Notes: generated by a model from the sequence alone, not told the origin. Shown: positions 10,634 through 21,127, numbered from the stretch's first letter. The stretch is DNA of 64,000 bases from Telopea speciosissima (GCF_018873765.1 NW_025317348.1:1164627-1228626); one strand, 5' to 3'. A program made the numbers and translations.

Positions 10634-10737
10634 CCCCTAAACGAGTAAGGCAAGCACCCTTAGACGTAAAGTAAAGGGGCAGCCAAAAAGCCGTATCGCG
10701 CTAGGAAAGGTAAGGCCTTTACTTACTCGTTTAGGGG
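10634..10737. repeat. 16-bp inverted repeat (long stem-loop)
   Basis: Arms 10634-10649 (CCCCTAAACGAGTAAG) and 10722-10737 are exact reverse complements. A second small pair, GATACGGC at 10612 and GCCGTATC at 10690, lies across the first arm. The arm motif recurs at 23508-23523. Confidence 0.8.
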
Positions 10738-10794
10738 GGGCGTTAGCCCTTATTAGAGTAAAGGCGAGTCGCTCATGGAGTTGCTTGTTTACAA

Positions 10795-10890
10795 CTACTC
10801 GGCTTGGGGGCAAGCACTTGGGCGGAGTAAAGCGGATCGTAGAGCACCGTTGCGCTAACGCGCGCGCTGTAGTTTTTCAGCTTGCTCGAA
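10795..10890. repeat. Modular GC-rich repeat cluster 4
   Basis: Bases 10810-10884 are the exact reverse complement of 19502-19576 (75 bp). Modules include GCAAGCACTTGGGCGGAG, GATCGTAGAGCACCGTTGCG and GTAGTTTTTCAGCTTG. Confidence 0.9.
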
Positions 10891-11164
10891 AGCCCCAACT
10901 CTAAACCAAATAAGGAAAAAACAACCTTATTTGGTTTAGATACAGGCAACTATATCCATCTCTTTCTGTCTATACGCATATCGATCTTTTTATTCGAAGC
11001 AAGCATATGTCGATCTGGCTTTCTATACGAAGAAGCCCCCGTCTATTTATTGACGATTCCACTCTGATATCGATCCGTTTCAACTAGTTTCTTCCACTTC
11101 ATTCTTCATCTCCAACCCTTAGTCATTCTATAGGGCGATCTCCGGTTAACCCTATTGAATAGCC

Positions 11165-11985
11165 TTACTGAATAATAGAATCAAACCCTGGACCACCAGT
11201 ATGCAGCTCGCACTGCTCCAGAATCGAGCTGAAATAAGGATCCATCTTGTACTGACCTTTTATAGCCTCGAACCCAACAGCTTCGACAAACATAGCTCCT
11301 AAAAGAGAAAGCCTTCTGCTTAGTGCATCAGCAACTTGGTTTTTTTTGTTTCCCGGACTTGTGCCTAAGTATGAAGTTATACTCTTGCTAAAATGAAAGC
11401 CATTTTGCATGTCTGCTATTCAACTTCTTTTGGGCATTGAGAAATTTGAAGGCTTCATGGTCAGAGTATAAAACAAACTCCTTTGAAATCAAATAGTGTC
11501 TCCACTGTCGCAAGGCCTGGACAATAGCATAAAATTCGACATCATAGGTCGAATATCTCTTTCGAACCTCATTCAATTTCTCGCTGTAAAAGGCAATTGG
11601 TCTACCTTCTTGGCTAAGCACCGCTCCAATGCCTACGTGAGAAGCATCACAATCAACTTCGAATACCTTTGAGAAATCGGGTAAGGCCAATACAGGGGCA
11701 CTTTTCTCTTAAGGGCATCCTCTGCTTAACTAGTCGAAAACTACTTTCTGCTTCCCCCTACTTCAAGAAGCTCGAACCGATTTTGCTTCAGACAATCGGT
11801 GATTGGAGCTAGTTGGCTGCTAAAGTTCTTGATGAAGCGCCTGTAGAAAGTAGCTAGTCTATGGAAGCTTCGAACTTCCGTAAGAGACTTTGGTGTAGGC
11901 CACTCCACTATGGCCCGTACCTTTTCCTTGTCTACCTCAACTCCATCTGAGGTGATCACAAACCCCAAGAAAATCAAACTTCGCT
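11165..11985 (-). mobile_element. Ty3/gypsy (chromovirus-like) fossil, reverse transcriptase end and RNase H
   Basis: Minus-strand reading gives [18 protein letters not shown] and a [16 protein letters not shown] segment (end of reverse transcriptase and connection). RNase H follows, with [37 protein letters not shown] and [11 protein letters not shown]. These fit plant chromoviral Ty3 elements. The element is broken, with a few breaks and both ends missing. Its upstream edge at about 11985 falls exactly where a copy of the mitochondrial repeat family begins. Confidence 0.9.
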
Positions 11986-11986
11986 G

Positions 11987-12135
11987 CCCAGCAAGCAAGA
12001 AGAAGATGCGCGTACTAAGCAACCAAGCAACGGCTGAGCTAGCTGATCGTAGACCACCGCCTTACTAATAATTGGGCGAAAGGACTTGCTTGTTTGTAAG
12101 GCGTTTTCTTCGCAGGAGTGCGCATCCGCGCACTT
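11987..12135. repeat. Modular GC-rich repeat cluster 5
   Basis: Bases 11987-12045 are identical to 17512-17570 (59 bp) and stay nearly identical to 12057. The cluster contains AGCAACGGCTGAGCTAGCTG and GATCGTAGACCACC. The end (12105-12135) repeats TTCTTCGCAGGAGTGCGCAT, also present at 23657. Confidence 0.88.
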
Positions 12136-12760
12136 CCGTTTTCTACGAAATCACATTAGTAGGAATAGTTGCTGAAACATCTCCAGCGTCTCCACTGCCC
12201 ACAGAACAATCGACTAGAAGACAGAGCAGCGGAGGGACTTCAAGTATTCATGTTCAAGAGCAAGAGTAAGTCAGGTTTAGGCGAGTAAGGAGAGGTCTTT
12301 CAAGCGCTTGTTTGGTACTAGAAGCAAGCTCGAACTACCAGAGAAATTGGGTGGGCCCCTGAAAAAAAAACCGAAATCAAAAAGAAAGAAGAGAAATTGG
12401 GCCATGTTTCCCGAGAGAGGCCGCCTTCTCTCAGGCCAGCAGTCTTCTACTTCTAGTCGACTGCTCTATGACGGGCTTCCCTGTTCCTGGGCTCTGCTCG
12501 CTCGTCTACGCTCCGACCCAGCAAGTAATAATTGAATTTCATTTCCTTACCTTTACTCGAGTAGGGGTCGTCAAAAAGGCAATCAATCAGAATCAAGGAA
12601 GAAAAAAAAATGGAAATAGTGAATCAAGATCTAGATGGATCCCTATCTTTATCTCTATCCACGGAGATACCTATCTATATGGAGAGAGATCTATCTATGA
12701 ATCGATCGTCACTATCCTCTATCCGGATAGATATGTCCCTATGAGCGACTACGCCGATCT
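12136..12760. other. rps4 3' flank, no gene recognised
   Basis: This lies downstream of rps4 on the minus strand. Near 12630-12745 it is rich in GATCTAT and CTATCC units that can pair with each other, for example around CTATCCGGATAG at 12719. Such structure could end or stabilise the rps4 transcript. This is inference only. Confidence 0.4.
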
Positions 12761-13840
12761 TTATATGTTTTGGCCACGTCCGTTTCCGCTCCGAAGAGGA
12801 AGGTTTGGATCTTTCAATCTTATGTCGTGAGGGATGTGACCTATGTTAGGTCCATAAGATACCACAGCTTTTGGTGTTCTATGATTCACCTCCGAATAAT
12901 GAGTAGGTAGTTCGATCCTTTTGATTCTTCTCTTCCTAGTAAACTGATGGGGGGATCCGGAGCAATAGGTCGAATTACTATATAAAGAAGAGTTGTTAAC
13001 TATAGGACTTCTTGTTCGAGTAGGAAGATTTCGGTTTTTCTCGTTCCTTCTCTTCGATAAGAATAGGGATTTGAAATGATACAAATTCCTCTTCATTCTG
13101 TTGTGCTCAGCGAAGGAACTGCCTAAGCATACTTTTTCGGATCCAAACTTCTTTGTTCTTTCTAAGTCTTCTTCTTGCATAGAAGAACGCAACTGTTGCA
13201 AAAACCGGGATTTTAGTAGTAGGCGGCACCCCCTCTTAGTTTTGAGTAGGCGGAACCATTCTGTTTTGGTTCTTCTCCACATTCTTACCGGGTGATCCAG
13301 GAATTTGCCTATGATTTTTTCAACTGATATGTCGATATAGAAAGATCTCCTTATTTCTTCACCGCGGGTTCTCGCGTCATTTTCTTGAAAAGATATTAGA
13401 TCACCGTGGGACACTTTCAAATGAGTAATGCTTACCATTCCATTATTCACACAAACCCTTCGATGACTTATCGGCTGCCTTGCTTGAGGAATAGTTTCAC
13501 GAAAATGGAGACGAACCGGAATAACGTCCGATCTTGTTTCTGGATTGAGTGGAAAAGGGATATATGAAGTTCGTTCTGTTCCTCTGTGCATCTCTGTGAT
13601 GGGTAAATCCCCATGAAAAAGGGGCAACTTTCGTGTAGTTTGTGATTGGATGTAACTGTTAAGATTTTCTCTCGGATAAATCTTTCTCTTAATAGATCTC
13701 TTCTTGCTCCTCAATCTTCGGAGAATGCGGCGTTGTATTATTGTAAGTTCTCTGTTCCGAACATTTCCTGGAAGTAGACGACAAGTTTTAAATCTTAATG
13801 CAGGCAAGGCATATCTCGTTTTTTCAGTCTTTTTCGCCAC
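12761..13840 (-). CDS. rps4: Mitochondrial ribosomal protein S4
   Basis: The frame encodes about 350 residues of plant mitochondrial S4. It runs from LPALRFKTCRLLPGNVRNRE through the S4 RNA-binding domain (QPISHRRVCVNNGMVSITH, about residues 122-170) and the long plant-specific carboxyl extension to GNGRGQNI. S4 nucleates small-subunit assembly on 16S-like rRNA. The conserved ATG start at 13810-13812 is out of frame with the body because TGCCT is present twice in a row (13802-13811). The open frame continues upstream to a GTG at 13838-13840. An in-frame ACG (13817-13819) could become AUG by C-to-U editing, a start mode known in plant mitochondria. I give the longest reading; the true start is unsettled. 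Several Pro and Ser codons look like editing sites. Confidence 0.9.
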   Translation of the reverse strand: MAKKTEKTRYALPALRFKTCRLLPGNVRNRELTIIQRRILRRLRSKKRSIKRKIYPRENLNSYIQSQTTRKLPLFHGDLPITEMHRGTERTSYIPFPLNPETRSDVIPVRLHFRETIPQARQPISHRRVCVNNGMVSITHLKVSHGDLISFQENDARTRGEEIRRSFYIDISVEKIIGKFLDHPVRMWRRTKTEWFRLLKTKRGCRLLLKSRFLQQLRSSMQEEDLERTKKFGSEKVCLGSSFAEHNRMKRNLYHFKSLFLSKRRNEKNRNLPTRTRSPIVNNSSLYSNSTYCSGSPHQFTRKRRIKRIELPTHYSEVNHRTPKAVVSYGPNIGHIPHDIRLKDPNLPLRSGNGRGQNI

Positions 13841-13929
13841 ATCGCGTATAACGGGAATCGAACCCCTCTGCTGCTGGCGGGCGGATGGAGAATTTCCTAC
13901 TTCGATCCAGCAAACTCCGGAGCCTCAGT

Positions 13930-14345
13930 GGACAAGGTAGGGCGCCGCAACGCGTCAGGTTGCTTTGCCCCTAACCTAACAAGCAAGGGCCCCACTATAG
14001 CTAAAGGCCCCTATTTGAGTAAGGCGCGCGCAACCTATAAGCGCGCTCCCGCGTCAAAGCATGCTAACGCACAACGGTGCTCTACGATCAGCTCGACCAC
14101 CGGGAGAGAGTGCTCGTAGATCAGCTTACTCGAGTAGGGGCTCATCCGTTGATTCTTGGATGCGCGTGCTAACGCGCCCAGCGGATGCGCTAACGCGCAA
14201 CGGTGCTCTACGATCAGCTTACTCATAATTGGGCTCATCCCTTGCTTGCTTGTTCTGGCGCGCTAGCCGTTGTATATAGTCGGGCCCTTGCTTGTTTAGG
14301 TTGAAGCGCGTTAGCGCAGTAGTTTGATTGCGTATCGCGCTAGGC
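13930..14345. repeat. Modular GC-rich repeat cluster 6
   Basis: It lies immediately upstream of rps4. Bases 14017-14112 are identical to 56418-56513 (96 bp). Bases 14074-14126 are also identical to 57521-57573. The cluster ends with GGGCTCATCCCTTGCTTGCT and GGCGCGCTAGCCGTTG, as in cluster 3 and at 19730. Confidence 0.9.
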
Positions 14346-17300
14346 GCTCACGTTTTTTGGCTTCGCTGGGTGTAATGAATAGAGATCTCCCGCCAGCAGT
14401 CTTCTCTTCCTATCACTTCACTTCGTTCGAGAGATCTGATCTCTTCGGACCTCACCGGGCCGGGCGAAGGGGAAGGAAGGGGTGGGTGGTCCGGGAACAG
14501 CAACGGGAGAGGGCTCGTAGCCCCCCCTCTCCCTCTTCCCCACGCCTATTTGTTCCCCGGGCCCCGGAGAGATGCGGAACTCTTTTTTTTTTTTTTTTAA
14601 TAAAAAAGATGAATAGATAGGGCCGTGATACATTCCGGAATATTGTAAAGGTAAATAGACTCTTTTCGTCCCGCCCGCCTGAGGACCTATGTGAATGTTT
14701 TGGAATGGGGATGTTCGCCTTTTGTAACAAGTAGACCCACGATACGGACTAATAGATGTTCCTACTGTTACCCGTAAGTAAGATCTATTCATAGTTGGTC
14801 AGTCCCCCACGGCACGGCTTCTCGCTTTTCATGAATGTGTCTCCCCCTCTGCTTATGTGAGTTTGACCCGCCTTTGACTCTGCTTGCTTCTGACTCCCTA
14901 TGAGCCGTTTTACGACCTTACTTTTTCGGAGGGTCGGCGGGACATGGGAGCCTCAGCTCATGCATCGGTTTACCGAAATCACCCCCGCTATCCCACTTCC
15001 TTCTATTCAAAAGGCGAGCAGCCCTTAAACAAAAAGGCCAAATTCGGGCTCTTCTTATATATTTATATAGCCCTAAAGTAGGTAGCCCCGAAAGCCTCAC
15101 TCATAAGTTGCCGGGGTTGACAATGGAAAAGGCAGATGGGCCGCGGAGTCATGGGAACGAGGAAAAGTCGTTATTTGTTGGAACAGAGATGCGAACGGAG
15201 GCCCGCCTCCACTCCCCTTTCTCCTCCAACCCACAACCTTCTAGAGAGGCCTATACCTAGCCTAAAGCTGGGGGCCTCAAAACAGATCAAGCAGGAGTTT
15301 CAGTCAGAATCACTCTACTGTGCCGCCGATCTATTGATTCCATTCATTGCCAAAAACAAGGTGGCTTGCTTTCTTTCAAGCCACACTGGAAGGGAGGGAT
15401 AAAAACCTCTCTTAAGGCGGCGGCTAGGGTTGGTTGGGTCTTTGACTTTGACCGCCGCAGCGGTAGCCAAAGAATCCTACGCAATCCTAGAGCTTTCTAT
15501 TTTTTTTTTAATTTATTTTATATAAATAGAATCGCGTGGAAAGGAGCGAAGCCTCTTTCTATCTTTCTATGTAGATCGCGTATACAGGGGATGCTGTACA
15601 TGATCCTTTGATCAAGATTCCGTTACCGATTCGATTTTTGCTTTTTTTTCTTCTGGCCGTGCCGTTTGTTTGATTGATTCTTTGGGCGGTAAGTCAAGAG
15701 CCGATCTCCAAGGCAACTGATTCTGGAAATAAGGAACAAGGAGTCAAGAGGAGAGGTGTAGCCGATGAGCAACAGGATGAGTAAGCTAACATAACTGCAG
15801 GGGATGATGAACACAACTATCTGATGATGCATCTCAGCTGCTTCATTCTATTGAAGCTTGGGTAATTGATGATCAGATGGATCGGGTAGACGACCCAGCA
15901 GAAACATTGATTCTACCTGAGTATTACCCCGGTTCATTCTCCATATCGGCCTGGACTCCTAAAGCAAATAAGCCCCCCGATCGAAGATGAAAGCCAAGGC
16001 GGACAGCAAAGGCCATTCTCGATATCAGCAAGATGAACGCCTCTCAGGCCACTGCATTCTCTTGTGCGCACCTCACCTCAGACTCCAGATCCCACGTCCC
16101 TGATCTTGGGTTTAGCCCATTTTAAAGCGTCCCGCTTCCCCCTCCAAAAAGAAAAGAATCGGTCATTCTGGATAAGTTCCCCAACGCCCCCAGAGGTATC
16201 CCCAAACCAATGTTTAGGGATTCCCCAAACATTGGTAACGTAACCAGGCAGTGACGGAACATGAATGAGACGCTCAACTCACAGGGACTAGATAGGGAAC
16301 TCGTCACCTTAGGTGCGTCTAGCGGCTCCACAAGCCTAAACTCGTGTGGATGTCTCCCCAACGTTGGATGAGGCTCTCCTCTCCACGTGTGATCCACGAG
16401 ACCATCCCATCTCATCCTATCAGCACGCATTCCATCAATTCCAAGATTCAAGACAAGAAGTAGAATCAAGAATCAAGATCTTGATCTTGAATCATATTAC
16501 TCGCGAGTCTTTCTTGTTTGTACCGATTCTTTAAGGATCTTGGGATAAAGATTAACACCTGACTCATTGTACTCATGACCCGGCTTATAATTTGATAAAG
16601 AGCACTATTCTTCTTACGAGTAGAGAGTTGACAAAGTGGCCCGGACAAGTGGGCACGAGTACTAAGAAGTCCAATAGGACTAAGGCCTCAATATTGAACC
16701 ATTGGGTAGAGAAGGACTCTAGCCAAATCAAGGACCAAGATCCCCAAAAAAAAGTCGACCAAGAAATCACGACTGATCTCAAAATTGGTCCAAAGTCAAG
16801 AGAAAAGATTCATGACCATCGAATAGCAAAGATAGGGGCATGGTTCATTATGAGTTGATCCCATATACAAAGGGAAATAGAATGGCGCCAAACCAAAGGG
16901 TTATTGGAAGACAGCTTCTTTCATTGAGGAAGTCACCACACGGAAGTGGAAGCAGAGCCTAAGTGTTTGCGAAGCTAAAGAAGGCCTCAAAAGCAATCCC
17001 CATGAAAGGACAAGAGGTGAACTTGAAGTGTGAAAATGAATGGATGCAGTTACCGTCAGGAATTTTATAAGAAAGAGGTATGAACCAGTAAATGCTTGTA
17101 ATGGATAAAGCAAAGACAGAACCATCTAAGAGGAGGGCATTCTATCTCGTAGTAGGGGTGGAAAGCCATGATGATTTCGAACAAGGACTGCAAAGCAACA
17201 AAACTAAAGCAGCATCACCAGAGAACCCAGAATAGGTCACTGGGCAAAAGAGAGCACAGATCTGCATCCTGGTAAGTTTGACGCCATTCCAAAAGGCGCG

Positions 17301-17439
17301 CGGAGAAAAACGCCAATCGAAATGGCGTCATATGGAGGAGCTTTCAGAAAACGCCCTGGATCACAGGGACAGCTCGGGAAGGCAGAAGCCAGCGAAGAAA
17401 ACTACAGGTTGCTTTGCCACCAACCTAGCGAAGCCAGCG
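14346..17439. other. Long spacer; unassigned open frames
   Basis: No family is recognised. A minus frame at 14418-14792 (124 codons, starting MNRSYLRVTVGTSISPY) and a minus frame at 16122-16469 (115 codons) are open, but neither shows a motif I know. The 16180-16270 segment, read on the minus strand, gives VPSLPGYVTNVWGIPKHW. This faintly recalls the DUF4283 region of plant LINE ORF1, too weak to call. A 17-base T run lies at about 14582. Confidence 0.45.
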
Positions 17440-17620
17440 AAGAAAAGCTGATCTACGACCACCCTATATAAAAGGGCGTTAGCGCTTTACTTAAACAAGC
17501 AACGGGTGAGCCCCAGCAAGCAAGAAGAAGATGCGCGTACTAAGCAACCAAGCAACGGCTGAGCTAGCTGCTCGTAGACCACTCTCTCCCGATGGTCGAG
17601 CTGATCTACGACCACCCTCC
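17440..17620. repeat. Modular GC-rich repeat cluster 7
   Basis: Contains GCTGATCTACGACCACCC (twice), a CTATATAAAAGGGC join shared with 19395, and the 59-bp segment 17512-17570 identical to 11987-12045. It ends 50 bases before trnI. Confidence 0.88.
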
Positions 17621-17672
17621 TCTTTCCGTCCGCTCTTCCCGAAGTGAGCGAATTGCATGTAGAGATCCGTAG

Positions 17673-17746
17673 GGGCTTATAGTTTAATTGGTTGAAACGT
17701 ACCGCTCATAACGGTGATATTGTAGGTTCGAGCCCTACTAAGCCTA
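17673..17746 (+). tRNA. trnI-CAU: tRNA-Ile(CAU), native mitochondrial
   Basis: The 74-nt sequence GGGCTTATAGTTTAATTGG and onward folds with acceptor GGGCTTA/TAAGCCT, anticodon loop CTCATAA (CAU) and T arm TGTAGG-TTCGAGC-CCTAC. The genome encodes CCA at 17747-17749. It matches the plant mitochondrial tRNA whose C34 is converted to lysidine so that it reads AUA as isoleucine, rather than a methionine tRNA. Confidence 0.92.
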
Positions 17747-19369
17747 CCACCCCTAAAGTACAGTCGAAGTCCCCGCCACCCTGCAGATCTCAATGACGCG
17801 ACGGCACCTGGAACCACACTGCTGCCGCTGCCCTTCGGGCACGCCTCCTACGCTTACCACTCACCTACGCTCTTGCAGCATGCCCCCTTCGGGCAATACG
17901 GCTTTCGTAATACGCGAAGCAGCTGAGCGATAGCTCTTCGATCGCTATATTCTTGCGATAGCGAAGGTCAGATCAATCTGAGCGAAGTTACGGCTTTAGG
18001 CGAAGAGCGAGAGCGATTCTATAACTTATTGTTTTTGTTTTGTTCCCGAACAACGATCATTCATTACGGCCGGCCCGACCAAACACTGAAAGCCCGGTCC
18101 GGGCAAGCTATATTATGGAACTGATCTGACCGAACTGGGAAAAATGGAACAAGATCTCGATCTCAATAAGGAATTGGAATCAGGAAGGGCCGGCAAGAAT
18201 CAATGCGATAACGAGGGGCGATAGCGAAGGCGTGGTTCATCCTCTAAGATAGAGTAGATGCGAAGGTTCGGATCGAAGATCTTCGCGAGACGGCCCATGA
18301 ATCTCGAGAATCGAGCGTGGGGCGCGTTAGCCCTACCGCATTCCGGCCCCGGGGCCTGAAATTGGTCCTTTCTTTCTCTCGTCTTCTCTGTCTATTGAAC
18401 AATATTCATTGCCTCACCTAAACGGCTATGTCAATAGTCATCGCCTTGCCCTTGTCTAATAAGCCGTCTGAAAGACGCATTGCCTCTTTCAGAGCCAATT
18501 CTTCAATGGCCTTTTCCTTTCCTTCTCTACTTCCCTCGAAACTCCCCGTAACTGCACTCGCCACTTCAATCGCTACAAGCCACCGGAGCAGATATAGCAA
18601 TCGGAGCTGGAGCTTGGGTCGTTCTCTTTCGTTCCGGCTATCTCAACTCAGCCATTCCTGTTCGTTCGGCTGGCAGATCAGCTGATCTACGACCACCCTC
18701 TTCATGGTGAAATGGCGGAAGCGAGGCTGGTCTACGACCAGATAGGAGGTGCGGCAGGGGATTCGTCGAGATAAAGATCACATCGTGGTTTTGGCCTGGC
18801 CCATTTCTCCTATTGCTGGGATTGCTGCCTCCGCATCGGATCACTCGGCTACCAAAAACCTATTTTGGGCCCTCAGTTTTCTGGCATCGAATCGAGCCTC
18901 AATTATGTCTGGTAGGAGAGGTAGGGAGGGTTCGGGTGCGGATGAGCGGGAAGAGGCGGGGATCGAATCATCGGCTTAACAGGCAGTTGAAAGGGAAGTA
19001 ATGAGGTAGGGATTTGAATACCAAGGATCGGATGCATGGCCTGCCAACTTGATAGCTGCTTCAAATCCATCTATCTATGAACGAAAGAGGTAGCAATCTC
19101 CTCCTTGTGGTTAGTTTTTATAATAAAGCAACAAGCTCATCCCCTCTTGATCCTGTGAATTCATTAGGTGGGTCATCCCAACATTCGTTCCAATCCGATC
19201 AAGTATCGTTCCCCCCTTACGCAATAGGGGCCGCTTTTACGTCCGCTTTTCTCGTTGATTATTTAGTTGATCCCTTCGACCGAGAGACTGACGCCAGCCA
19301 GATAAGAATGTCTTTTATGGATTTCGAGTCGGGAATAGAGCAGTGGCGGGATCGTTGCTTGGTCCAAGC
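17747..19369. other. Spacer downstream of trnI
   Basis: From 17820 to 18310 the sequence is rich in short GCGATAGC and CTTCGGGC palindromes, typical of plant mitochondrial intergenic DNA. An open 85-codon plus frame at 18428-18685 has no family match. A single GATCTACGACCACCC module lies at 18688-18702. No gene is recognised. Confidence 0.45.
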
Positions 19370-19790
19370 AAGAAAAGCTGATCTACGACCACCCTATATA
19401 AAAAAAAGGGCTTTAGCGCTTCAACCCTAACCAAGTAACTCCATGAGCCCCTATTTGAGTAAGGCGCGCGCCAGAACCAAGCAACGGCTAGCGCGCCAGA
19501 ACAAGCTGAAAAACTACAGCGCGCGCGTTAGCGCAACGGTGCTCTACGATCCGCTTTACTCCGCCCAAGTGCTTGCTGGATTCGCGCCCTAGCTGATCTA
19601 CGACCACCGTTGCGCGTTAGTGATCGTAGACCAACCTTTTCTTGCTGCTGATCGTAGACCACTCTCTCCCGGTGGTCGAGTGACGGGATGGATGTGGAGC
19701 CCCTGTTGAGTTTTGGTTTTCTTGCTGGGCGCGCTAGCCGTTGCTTGTTTGATTCTTGCCTCCGTTTGCTGGTTCGGACAGCTATTCCTA
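19370..19790. repeat. Modular GC-rich repeat cluster 8
   Basis: Contains GCTGATCTACGACCACCC with the CTATATAAAA join (as in cluster 7) and the 75-bp segment 19502-19576 that is the exact reverse complement of 10810-10884. Two TGATCGTAGACCA modules and GGCGCGCTAGCCGTTGCTTG also occur. Confidence 0.88.
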
Positions 19791-20742
19791 GTAAAGGAAG
19801 AAAGAGCTCTTCTCTAGCTGGATTGGCAAAGCAAGGATAGCTACTAGTAAGACAGCTCCTAAGTTTATAAGACTAAAGCTACTAGTCGGAGCACAAATGT
19901 AGAAGGTCTTAGTACGGCTATTAGTACAGTTGATTAAGGAGGTCACTGATGTAAGGAAGCTATAGTGGCTAGTCTATACGGCTAGGCTAGTAGGAAAGGG
20001 AAGCAGAAAGAGAGAAGTAAAGAAGGTCTGTCTAACCGGATAGTCGAACAAGACAGTAAGTAAGGCAGAACTAGTAAGACAGAAAAGAAGAGGAATAAAT
20101 AAGGTCACTATTCATAGAGTCAAGTAAGAAAGGAAAAGAAAGAAAGGTCTTTAGTTACAGTAGTCTGCCAGCCAGTAGTACCTGTAGTCAGAAAGCCGAA
20201 AGCCGCCCTTTTAGTAACTTGGGAAGGGTATTGCCAACTATTAGCCAAGTAAGAGAGGAAAGAACAGATCTTTCTTACCGGCTGGCTAACCAGACAACTA
20301 GTCAATAGAAGAGGTATTCTCCCCTTTGCTAGCTTTACGAAATCTTTTCCTCTTTAACATGGAGCAGTACTACTATGAATAGAGGTAGATAACTACGAAT
20401 AAATATAAATTTCTTAAAATATTATTAAATTTTTAATAGTAGGGTTTTTAAAAATTGCGTATATATAGTGCTCCGCTAGTCTGGGTTTCACATAAGCATT
20501 CCTGAGCTGTACGGACCTTAAGAATAAAGGCTTCAAACCAAGGGAAGGACTGTTTTCACATGCCACAGTTAGGAGTTTGAAGTACGATACTGACTGTTCA
20601 CTTTCTAAAAATTTACTCCGTATAGTCTGTACCGGAGTGGTTAATCGTCAAAAGAACAACAATTGGTTGTTGCATTTCAATTCATGTGATGTAAAAGAGG
20701 GCTTTCTCGTCTCGCAGGCAAGGGTGAGCTTTCTCACTATAC
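19791..20742. other. Degenerate CTAGTAAGACAG-type tract and rps19 leader
   Basis: From 19795 to 20330 the sequence is a loose array of units such as CTACTAGTAAGACAGC and GGCTAGTCTATACGGC. It is not alignable as a clean tandem array. From 20380 it becomes AT-rich and then leads into rps19. No gene is seen. Confidence 0.4.
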
Positions 20743-20842
20743 AATGACCACTACGAACGAAGGACCAACGACGATGAAGGAGGAGAAGGAGGAGGAGGAG
20801 GAGCTAATTCGGACGGAATCGAAGCGAAGAAATTCTGAGTTC

Positions 20843-21127
20843 ATGCCACGACGATCTATATGGAAGGGCAGTTTTGTTGATGCATTCCTGTTGAGAATGC
20901 AGAAGAAAAGAGATCTTCTTTTGAACAGGAAAATTTGGTCACGTAGATCTTCTATTTCGCCGGAATTCGTTGATTGCTCCGTACGAATTTACAATGGAAA
21001 AACTCCTGTTCGTTGTAAGATCACTGAAGGAAAGGTTGGTCATAAATTTGGAGAGTTTGCTTCTACACGGAAACGAAGACCTTCGAGAACAAATATTGGA
21101 CCGGGAAGAAAAAAGGGGAAAAAGTAA
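20843..21127 (+). CDS. rps19: Mitochondrial ribosomal protein S19
   Basis: The 94-residue product starts MPRRSIWKGSFVDAFLLRMQ and contains the S19 core DCSVRIYNGKTPVRCKITEG and KVGHKFGEFASTRK. It ends GPGRKKGKK, normal length for plant mitochondrial S19. S19 binds the head of 16S-like rRNA with S13. The start is chosen by homology; the frame stays open 33 codons further up to 20744, with an acidic Glu-rich stretch not known in the family. Codons for Ser and Pro at SPEFVDCS and GKTPV suggest editing to Leu and Phe. Confidence 0.93.
   Translation: MPRRSIWKGSFVDAFLLRMQKKRDLLLNRKIWSRRSSISPEFVDCSVRIYNGKTPVRCKITEGKVGHKFGEFASTRKRRPSRTNIGPGRKKGKK

Noticed and set aside
13852-13870. GGGTTCGATTCCC just upstream of rps4, like a tRNA T arm
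   Set aside because: No matching acceptor or anticodon arm could be built around it. It may be a t-element relic but is too weak to list.
14418-14792. 124-codon minus frame as a gene
   Set aside because: Its second half runs through homopolymer and GC-rich spacer, and no family is recognised.
16122-16469. Minus frame with faint resemblance to the DUF4283 region of LINE ORF1
   Set aside because: The resemblance covers about 18 residues in a different frame and no zinc knuckle follows.
18418-18600. Possible atp9-like stretch (GCAATCGGAGCTGGAGC)
   Set aside because: Only a few bases resemble the glycine-rich atp9 helix; flanking sequence does not continue the gene on either strand.
20500-20525. 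GAGCTGTACGG as a group II intron domain V
   Set aside because: The pairing strand and the GAAA-type loop of domain V are missing.
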